Shown here piece after piece: positions 54,791-64,000 of a DNA stretch of 64,000 nucleotides. How positions within the stretch are numbered: position 1 is the stretch's first letter; each line of letters begins with the position of its first letter. A program made the translations under genes and the position numbers. The stretch is from assembly GCA_010909165.1 (NCBI GenBank), contig VJWM01000265.1, positions 62,001-126,000 on the forward strand. The letters are read 5' to 3'. Source of the stretch: Anthoceros angustus (Eukaryota > Streptophyta > Anthocerotopsida > Anthocerotales > Anthocerotaceae). The notes below the pieces were generated by a model. The model did not search any database, had not been told where the DNA came from, and saw only the letters and a list, made by a program, of their open reading frames with translations.

Positions 54791-57700
54791 CTTGGCTATC
54801 GAATTCTTTGCTGCTATAGTAGAATGAAGCTGTGTCTACTAAGTTTGAAACACTTAGAAGAATTAAAGTTTAATGAGCGCTTCGAACTCAGCAGATACAG
54901 CTTGTTGTTCGGTGTGGAAGACCACATATACACTAGCCCCTCTCTAAAGTGTCGGGATGAACGATTTTTTTTGTTTTGAGAGTGTTTGTATAGCAAAGTG
55001 CTTTGAGAATCGCCTGGGTAAGGTCTTTTATACGAGAATGGTCCTTGGCCCTTGGGATAATAATTTGTTTTTTTTGAACCTTAGGTTTTTCGACCGGATA
55101 GGTAGGTCGGAGATAGAGTCCTTGGGTTTTGGTGATTTTAGAAATAAGAAAGTGTCTATATATGTTAGGTGCCTACACCGCCACGCGCAGCTGGGGAGGT
55201 AGCCGCCCACCACGGTGGTCAAGAACGGACGCATGCACTGTGGGAGTTTACAACCCTAGTGGCGAGCCGCCGCATGGAGCGCAATCGAGAGACGACACAC
55301 CCAAAGACCGCGAGGTCGCGAAATTCGGGCTGTAGCCGTGAGCCGCAGCAGCCGGGCGCGCGATGCAACCGCTGGCGAGCCTGCTTGCAGGTGCTGGACG
55401 ACGCTACGGCCGTGGCGACGGCGGGCGGAAAAGAGAACCAAAGGGCGTAGCGAAGGAGGAAAAGAGACGCTGAGGCAAGAGCGCCAACAAGCAAGTGGAG
55501 GAGACGCGAGGGTGGTGTTCCTTTCTCGACCGGCAGTGGAGTGTTGGGTTCTTTTCCAAGAAACAAGGAGAAAGAGAGATGGCGCCCGAGTCGTCAAATT
55601 ACCATGCAAAGGCCCAACATGGACCATCGGAAGGTGAGAGCGGCACCGTGCGGAGCCGGGTCTGGAATTTATGGAGATGAAATGGTGTTACGATACCAAA
55701 GATTGGTGCAAGAGTGCGCCTGCAATTGAGAACCAAGTTGCAAGAGGGAGACGCGAGGAAGAGGCCGCAAACTGGATTTGGGACTCTTTCGAGCAAGGTA
55801 TGGGCGAGAAGCATCGAGGATGGAAGCTTGGTAATTGACCCCGAGAAAGAAGACCCCGAGAGCCGCAGCCGCGCCATGAAGCCTGGGAAGTGAGAGTGAA
55901 CAATGGATGGGTGACTCGCCAACTCGTGTCTCAAGGCATGGTGGGATTAGCCAAGTGGATTTTGTGTTTCGCAATCGAAGTTGGATCATATGGCGCACTA
56001 CTCGGTCTTTCTTCATGAGGTGGTTAAAGGTACACAATCGATTGGGGCGGATGATCTTTGAAAGAGCCTGTGAGGAGAGGGCGAATTTGCTCTCCCCTTC
56101 CCCTCGACCCTCCTTGATTTCACCTTTTCTAATTCATGTGTTCGCGCATTCCGGGTGTCTAACGGAGTTGGAAGCTGTGTCTGCCCTTCATAGCTGGAAA
56201 CCGGTCAGGGAACTCAAGGTAGAGGAGGAGGAGTGTAAGGAAGATTCCGGAAGGATTCCAGTTGGGAATCGCTCCCTAGAAGATTCGGATGAAGGTGGGG
56301 AGGTTTCAAGGGCAAGAAGCGAGGGCGCGACGGCCGAACGGGGTCGAAGAAGGGAAGGACCAAGAAGAGGAACCCACACACACCTAGGGTCACCAGTCGA
56401 AATCGGCAGCAGAACGCGAGTGAAGGAGGAGAAAATAAAAGGGAACGACAAGTTGTGCCCTCTGTGGGGAGGAGTCGCCGCTAGGAGAGATTGGAGCGGA
56501 TGAGGAGATTGTGGCAAACCAACCCCTAGAAGAAGAGGGGTTAGTTCGATAGCCAAGTCCGCGGAGCTCGAACATTTTGGCGACATTTCACCGACCGTCC
56601 ATCAAGTGGAGGCAGTGACACCGTCAAGGCAGAATTGTTGTGGAAGGGAATGGGCACGGGACAGCCCAATTCGAATCTGCAGGACTTGACACGCCATGGC
56701 TCGACGCAGCGGATCTCCTCGACCAGCCCATGGCTCTCACCGGCCGAGTGTGCAGGCCAGGAAAAGTTGCTCAAGGAGAAGTTGGAGAGCCCGAAGGCGA
56801 GAACAAGGTGGCGAGGAGCGCAGACGGAATGCGAGGCGGCCCTATGCAAGGCATGTGAGCGCTAAAGGCCATGTCCACCCAACAGAGGCCTTAGTGAATC
56901 AGTCAAGGGGCGATGCCACAATCGAGGAGCTTCAAGATGAGGTCTCATGAGCCTGTGAACAAATGGAAACAATGGCGCCCGAGAAATTCAAGAAGTCATG
57001 AGAGATATAAGCGAGAGAGATGAAGCTAGGGCCGAGTCAAGAGAGAGGTGGCCAAACCAAGAAGGCGAGCCACAAAGAACCGCAGAGTCAAGCCACCACC
57101 GGGGAAACTACCACCACGGTGGCTAAACCGCCACCGCCGCGAAGGAGGAACCGAGGTGGGGAAGTCACCGATGAGCGCCGCAGTGGGGATACGATCCTCG
57201 AACCGGCCCCGCCTGTGATTGTCCACGGAGGAGAGGGTAAGAACCTCAGTCAAGAGCGACAGTTACGGCCCGGATGAGGATGCTCATGTCCTCGGCCGCC
57301 GCATGGTGAGCGGTGCTCACTCTAAATGTGTATGTGGTTGTTGGGACAGAGGGGCGTAAACTATTGGTCGACATCTTGACCGCCACGGCGCTACTGGTTC
57401 TTCCGAACGGGAGCGGGGCCTACCCCCAAGTGGTGATCGAGGAAATGAGCGGCGTGCATGGAGGGAGGAGCACACGGTGGCTGTCCAAATGATGAGGAGC
57501 GGAATAACAGGCCTAGGGCCTATAGACGAACGACGCCCATGGGAAGACGCCAAGAAACCGCAGTGCGATGCCGAGGTGGAGGTTTTGGGGAGAATCGCTC
57601 GGATCGGGCGTGGCGGGAGGCGAGAGCGACGGAACCCCACCGCAGGGCTAGGCAAAGAATCATGACGCGCTACCGATTTTAGGAGAGCGACATCATAGGC

Positions 57701-58166
57701 CGAGGCTTCTTTTGGGTAGGGGATAGGATGTTTTGAGGACCCGTGGCTGTAGTTTCTGAATTGGTAGGAGCGCCGTGGTAGTGGGCCATATTTTCTAGAC
57801 ACCGGTAGGAGTGAGTGGAAATCCATACCGAATGTATAAGAGACCCTTGAGAGTCTCTCCTAATGACAATTTCGTGTGAACTTCCGTGTTGAAGCTATGC
57901 GCGAGGTTGATTGGAGACGCGATCAAGATCAAACTCGTTCGATGCACCGCCTTCTCGTCACAAGAAGGCCGGAAGATCCTGGATGGTCGAGAGCGAGTGG
58001 CCAAGCTCCACTGGGTGACGGAAGGTGCGCTACCGAAAAGAGGTAGGAATTGCCGCGGAAGGCCGAGGCGGAACTGCCGGAAGGCGGATCGCCCAAGCAC
58101 TGACCGGGGTTTTCTTTCCTGATCCCCTTTCCCGACTGCTGCCACCAGGTGTGTTTATTCCACTAG
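54791..58166. other. Repeat-derived, GC-rich region without a supported gene
   Basis: Many open frames in both directions but no domain. 57010-57260 (TTTVAKPPPPRRRNRGG) and 57330-57480 (GRKLLVDILTATALLVLP) look like fragments of a retroelement polyprotein, not enough for a call. Composition resembles the nested insertion at 41-48 kb. Confidence 0.3.
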
Positions 58167-58300
58167 AGGGGGGTCTGTGTGGCCCAAGGAGGGGTCTGTG
58201 TGGCCCAAGGAGGGGTCTGTGTGGCCCAAGGAGGGGTCTGTGTGGCCCAAGGAGGGGTCTGTGTGGCCCGAGAGGGGGGTCTGTGTGGCCCGTGAGGCGA
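58167..58300. repeat. 21-bp minisatellite
   Basis: GGGGTCTGTGTGGCCCAAGG plus A is repeated about six times with late variants (CCCGAGAGG, CCCGTGAGG). In one frame it would read LCGPRRG repeats. Confidence 0.95.
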
Positions 58301-58540
58301 AAGAAAGTGCATTAGGAAGAGAAAGGTTCCCGAAGGGGTAGATGAGTGCGCGCTGTGAGGGATTGTGAGAGTGTGTGAGGGAAAATCGGAAATGCGTAAG
58401 AGGGTGGAAGCGCGGAATCAGAAATTCCTAGAGGTAGAGTGAGGTGTATATAGGTGTTTGTATGCCCATAGCCCCCAAGGTCTGCGCCAGAGAAGCCGGT
58501 GACAAATAGACCGCGACAAAGGCGCTGGTGGGACCCGCCA

Positions 58541-58580
58541 CGTGGTGGCCGAATCTACCACGTGGTGGCCGAATCTACCA
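58541..58580. repeat. Exact 20-bp tandem repeat carrying a CACGTG palindrome
   Basis: CGTGGTGGCCGAATCTACCA occurs twice back to back. With the CCA before each it makes CCACGTGG, a G-box-like site. Confidence 0.9.
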
Positions 58581-60686
58581 CGGTGGTGGGTTTGGGTAGG
58601 GTAGCTGGAGAAGGTGGGGTAGTGAGCGACGGGGTAGGTCCAGAATCCATAGATTCGAACACCTTGACACAAAACTATTCCCTTGGGATCGAATCCTAGG
58701 ACTATAACGACATAGAGGGTAAATGTGGCCTCTTTGCGTCTTCGGATGCAAAAACCCATTCCACATTCGGTCTAAAGAGGGACAAGACTGTCCAAGCTGA
58801 GTTGAGGTGGGTTTGGAAGCCATAACATGGGCTAGTGTAGAAGAAGAGCCTTCCTTCAAATTTCTTGGCCGAATGCAGAATACTAGGGTGTGATCAATAG
58901 TGTTCAAATGACGCATAGAGATAATCCTATTAAGCAAAAAGAAGGAGTCCATTTTAATTTTTTCTTTTTTCTTGTACAATTTAAATTTTTTCCTAACCTT
59001 GATTGAAAAAATATTTTTGCAAACTAAGTTTTTGCGTTGCTGCCATTCATGTATGTTTTTTACATCACACATCCGCACCGCTCTTTTTAGTGGTTCCTCT
59101 GCTTCACTATATATTCTCCCGTATCTGCCTCCCCTCCTTTGTGCTTACTACACACAATGTGGTTGTCTTCTTACCTTTCATCAAGCTTGCATGTTCTAGT
59201 TTCTTGTTTTAAGTTAGTTATTTTTTCTTGTAGTGAGCACATTTGTTACATTATTTGTTTAATTGCTATTGTGTCGAGGTTGGCTATAGTTTTTGTCATG
59301 TCAAACTTATAGATGTTGTTGTTTTGTCGGTCTTTAACAACTTAATGCACAAGGCAGAGTCTGTATTTATTTTTCCTACACAAGCTTCACCGTTAACCCC
59401 CCATCATTAGTACATTACTCACTAGGTTTACTGTCAAACCTGCTACCTATTTTCTATCTTTTTTATTTACAAAGTTGTACTTGCTGTATAGGAACCAACC
59501 TGTGCTTTGGGTGTAATCACTTCGCTAGCAACTTGGCCAGACAGTCTGCATCTTGGCTAGCCATTTTGTATGTGCAGGTCTGCTTCATGTTCTTCTTTGT
59601 CATGCCTTGTTAGCTATCTTAGGTTTTATGTCTCCATGTTACGTCCTATTCGAAACTTTTGATTGATTGATATTGAGTTTGTTACACGGTGCAAGTCTCT
59701 ACCTAGGAAAACTTGACCAACCAGTCTGTATGTGCAAGTCTACCTCATGTTATTCTTTGCTGCTAATAATTAGGTTTCACTTTGTGTATTATATTGTTGC
59801 TGGTACATCGCTACTGAGTAATTGTACTGTCTTGGTTATGCCAAGTTCTCCTTTTTCACGCGAAGTCTTTACCGAATCAAGGATTCTCTATCTATAAATG
59901 TAGTCACTCTAAGTTTGTGTATGGGTTAACGCCAATTTGTTTAATCTGATTACTAAAGGAAATGTAGAGCTCTTCACCTAGTTAGCTACTGGGTGAATTT
60001 TTTTTCTACAACTTGCTTGGTAGTTCTTGTTAGCAACTTATTTTACCCACATGTTCTGATTTCCACCCACTAGTTTTGGTTATTACTTGTTATTGTTACC
60101 CATATGTTCTAATTTCTACCTACGATATTTGGGAGTTTACCTATATGAGTGAAAATTTGAACATTCTCTCTTTACTTTCTATCCACTTTTATCCGGTCTA
60201 GAGGCGAGCGAGCGGGTCGAACCTCCTACCGAGGCAGCGGTTTTACGAACCGATGTTGTTGAAGCACAATATTATCTAGATCCGCATTCCTGTCAATGAA
60301 GGATTGTTGGCATATTTATCCTTCGTTGCTTCAACTCTAGTACCTCCATATCTTCAACCTCCATTTTGTAATCTGCTTTACTTCACATCAAAGTTGCAAA
60401 TAGAGAGTAAATCTTCAAACTTTTAGACCTGGATGTTCGATAACTATGTTTCTTCCATCCTTTGTACAAGATAAACAACAATAAATAATCTCAATCGTAC
60501 TATTAGCAATTATCGCATAAGTATTAACAACACCAAGAAACCAATATGTGCAATTGTACATAAATAAAATCAATGGTCATTGCTAATAAATTAACATGAA
60601 AGTACAATGTAACAACAAAAAGAAACTAAATACTTAGATGTCATGTTCTCAAAGGCCGAGGAGAGCGGATTTCTTCCGCACAGGGA
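58581..60686. other. AT-rich spacer
   Basis: Phrases near 59530-59620 (AACTTGGCCAGACAGTCTGC...TGTGCAGGTCTRC) recur near 59708-59765, a decayed duplication. No gene or RNA recognised. Confidence 0.4.
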
Positions 60687-61202
60687 GTGCCCATACACCC
60701 CCCACAATGGCGTGTCGCTAAGGGCAGAACTATTTCTGACCAGGAGGAATTAAATCTCTATTGCGAATGTCATCCTAACGGATCCTACTTGGACATCATT
60801 TGTGAGCACGTCATCATCAACCCTTCGGGTTGGGCGACTGAGGGATGCGCGACATCCAAAGTAAACAAGTACACGCCTATGCAGGACGGCCATGCCTTCA
60901 TCCTACTCGCCATCAAGACCCACGAGGCCATGAGCAAGGATTTTGGATGGCTCACAAAGGATTGTGCTAAACCCTACCACAGTCGACGAAATGGGGTGGG
61001 TCTTCTCCTTTCCTCTGTGGTGGCTTTCTTTCGACAACGGGTTTCCATCGCCCTGTGGAGGGCGTTGGTCAACGCTGTTTACAAGACAAGCGCAGGAGAC
61101 ACGGCATTAGTGACACCGGTCGTAGGTAAGCCTTTTCTCAAGTCTGACCACGATATACTTGGGGCGGTTGGTAGTTTCAGGATCGACATTTGGGGGGGCT
61201 AG
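60687..61202 (+). pseudogene. Retroelement C-terminal domain fragment (second copy)
   Basis: Reads ECHPNGSYLDIICEHVIINPSG, then LLAIKTHEAMSKDFGWLTKD, SSVVAFFRQRVSIALWRALV and PFLKSDHDILGAVGSF, ending TAG. Colinear with 54270-54680 and somewhat longer at the 5' end. Without an upstream reverse transcriptase it is a truncated remnant. Confidence 0.5.
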
Positions 61203-61595
61203 GCCCCCCCTCTCCCTCCCCCTCCTCCTCCTGGCCCTTGTCCCTTTAATGGCTTGTTCCTCATCCACTCGGGGTAAATGGTTTTCCCATCCCTTCTTTT
61301 TTATAAAGTCTCCATTTCTCGTAATACTTATGAAATTAAGTAATAATAAATTAAATACTAAGTAAATATTACAAGCAGGTACAATAGACAAACTAAAACA
61401 ATTTCAAAACACATACACAAGGGTAGACAAACTAGATTTTACTCTAGGATTACACCTTAACTCGGGGTTCGGGTCGGCTTCTTGGGAACCAGGCAGACTA
61501 TGTAGGTATTTTGGTGTCCCTTTCGGTCTCCTTTCTTTCCCCTCGTGTTTGTCCTTCACGAAGTCGGCGGCTGCCGGGAGTTGCAGGCGGCAGCG
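61203..61595. other. Upstream region of RPL8
   Basis: Retroelement 3' end to about 61330, then presumed promoter/5' UTR of the ribosomal protein gene. Confidence 0.5.
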
Positions 61596-62464
<869 letters not shown>

Positions 62465-62821
62465 GGACTACAATTTTGAGTAATTTTGGAGTAGGTTTTT
62501 GGGTATCAGCGGAGGACGAATTGCTCTGTACTTTTTCTGACTGCGGAGTATATATGCAACATTAATTGCATCCTGCAGCCTAAAGGTTGTGCTTTGTCCT
62601 CCCGAGAAGGTGATTCTTTTGTCAATGTTTCTGATCAATGCACAATTATGCTACAGGGCACCTGTATGTTGCTTCGATTGAATTCGTTAGTTTGTCGTCT
62701 CAGTTTCCATCACGCAGTAAGCTTAACAATTTACATGTATACGAAGAGTTGCCGACCAACTGAACTGCATCAGCCATGCATCCGCAGATTCTCCGTGTTT
62801 GCCTTGCTCGCCTGCCAAGAC
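62465..62821. other. 3' flank of RPL8
   Basis: Presumed 3' UTR; nothing else seen. Confidence 0.5.
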
Positions 62822-63110
62822 CAGCCCGGTTAGGCACGTCAGATAAACTGAAACTCTCACGACACAAGCAAAGTGAACCGAAAGCTTATGAGGTGGGGTT
62901 TCACATATCTATCCTTTGAGCTGAAGACTTCCTTTTTGTTCTGTTGTCCTCGAGACGGTGCTTTTGCAGTCTTCAGGATGGCTTGGCAAAATCATAACAG
63001 CAGCTCGGTTAGACACATCAGATTAACTGGAACTCTCACGACACAAGCAATGTGAACCGAAAGCTTGTGAGGTGGGGTTTCACATATCGATCTTTGGAGC
63101 TGGAGACTTA
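62822..63110. repeat. ~108-bp direct repeat, 179 bp apart
   Basis: CAGCYCGGTTAGRCACRTCA starts at 62822 and 63001, both continuing through AACTCTCACGACACAAGCAA and GAGGTGGGGTTTCACATATC. Confidence 0.9.
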
Positions 63111-63750
63111 AGGCCGATCTTGTCAATATGAACATACATGTACCTCCCTTGGACCATTTGCCAGGTATTTGAACGTCCCTGCAAGTTCACCACGACGAAG
63201 GTGCAGATGGAAAACCAATCCGTTGTATTTCATGAAGGGGTCGTTGTTCGCTGGAGGGGAAACAAGCGATGTCCATAGTTCACAAGAAAACAAGAAAGCT
63301 CTTTTCTCAGAGTCCTCGACTCAAATGGGGACCATGATGTTGCTGTTTCTTCCAGTAGCCAGCGTTGGGTCCATCTTTGGACTCAACACCATCTCTACTC
63401 GGCTGTTTCCACCTCACCTGGCACAAGTATGCCAGAGACAAGTGCATGAGCACCCATAGCCCCTTCACCGGTATTCTACCCAAACAAAGGATCTTATGGG
63501 CCTGTTCTTAAGAAGAGCTTAGAAGGAGGAGAGTGCCTCGTCGATACAGGCTAAAAGAGAGCAGATGTGGCAACTTGACTCTGGATCCTGTGTAGGCGAT
63601 AAACCTACGAAGCCCAGGGATACCTTGGTCCTCAAGTGTCCTGGCCTGGAAGGACAGATCCATGGCAAGGCCAGCGTCTCAGACAGGGAGAGATGAAAGC
63701 ATGCAGCGAGTGAATGACCCTGGCTGTCATGTCGGGGGAGTGATGCAGTC
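63111..63750. other. 3' side of the ICMT gene
   Basis: Presumed 3' UTR or spacer of the minus-strand gene; no other feature supported. Confidence 0.4.
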
Positions 63751-64000
63751 CTAGTCAACCCAGGGTATGCCTGATGGAACTTTCCTGGAGTACTCCACGT
63801 AGCTTAAACCGAAAAATCGACGCAGCAACCATTCCTCGTATCTGACGTTCTTGTCAAGAACACTCTTGCTGTGAACACACACAAATCAGTCTATATTGCA
63901 CATGCATCACCCTGAGTAATATCGAAGCACGGAAAGGATACCGAATCCGATCTGCAAAGAAGCGCCATGTGACTGCCGTGTATGCCACCACACACACAGG
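63751..64000 (-). CDS. ICMT: Isoprenylcysteine carboxyl methyltransferase (ICMT/STE14), 3' end only
   Basis: Minus strand, cut by the window edge. Two exons: >64000-63942 reading VVAYTAVTWRFFADRI, and 63868-63751 reading KNVRYEEWLLRRFFG then YVEYSRKVPSGIPWVD and TAG. Donor GTATCC and acceptor GTTCACAG join in phase 2. The YEE.LLR.FFG...YVEY...V.SGIP ending is the conserved C-terminus of ICMT, the ER membrane enzyme that carboxyl-methylates farnesylated or geranylgeranylated CaaX proteins using S-adenosylmethionine. The catalytic core lies outside the window. A four-residue insertion (RKSV) sits at the exon junction relative to what I recall of the family. Confidence 0.85.

Overview
This is a nuclear DNA window from a land plant. 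Genes have GT-AG introns, there is a plant-type cytosolic tRNA-Ala, and plant families dominate: F-box, GDSL esterase, PLS-class PPR, chloroplast DedA-like protein and Ty1/copia, Ty3/gypsy and MULE elements. The PPR-DYW protein ends in GRP rather than DYW. As I recall the literature, that ending marks the DYW:KP subclass of hornworts, ferns and some lycophytes. With the heavy repeat load, a fern (or lycophyte) nuclear genome is my best guess; species cannot be decided.

Layout. 0-1.5 kb: an intronless F-box gene, then AT-rich tandem repeats and tRNA-Ala(AGC). 4.4-9.3 kb: a five-exon GDSL esterase gene (+) convergent with an intronless PPR gene (-). 10-10.9 kb: a two-exon unknown gene with 36-residue repeats. 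11-17 kb: repeats, including an ~870-bp tandem duplication, GC-rich palindromes and a CACTA-like relic. 17.5-21.2 kb: a dead copia element. 21.4-23 kb: a second GDSL gene (+), paralogous to the first. 23.9-25.5 and 33.4-35.0 kb: a near-identical pair of GDSL genes on the minus strand. Between them lie minisatellites, a degenerate MULE with long imperfect inverted ends and an 89-bp satellite. 38.1-49.0 kb: a minus-strand, apparently gag-only LTR retrotransposon split by a ~6.9-kb GC-rich repeat-derived insertion. 50.9-52 kb: a chloroplast-type SNARE-associated/DedA-like (VTT) membrane protein. 53-61 kb: relics and minisatellites. 61.6-62.5 kb: ribosomal protein uL2 (RPL8). 63.75-64 kb: the 3' end of an isoprenylcysteine carboxyl methyltransferase gene (-).

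The genes do not form a pathway. The four GDSL genes are a local tandem/segmental family. In each pair one member keeps the SGNH consensus and one has a changed consensus residue. The most striking object is the PPR protein: before its PPR tract it carries two copies of what looks like the PDF motif of organellar single-stranded-DNA-binding (OSB) proteins, and it ends in a GRP-type DYW domain. Two decayed copies of the same PDF-coding segment lie elsewhere in the window (35.6 and 52.4 kb). All assignments come from reading the sequence; no database search was possible.
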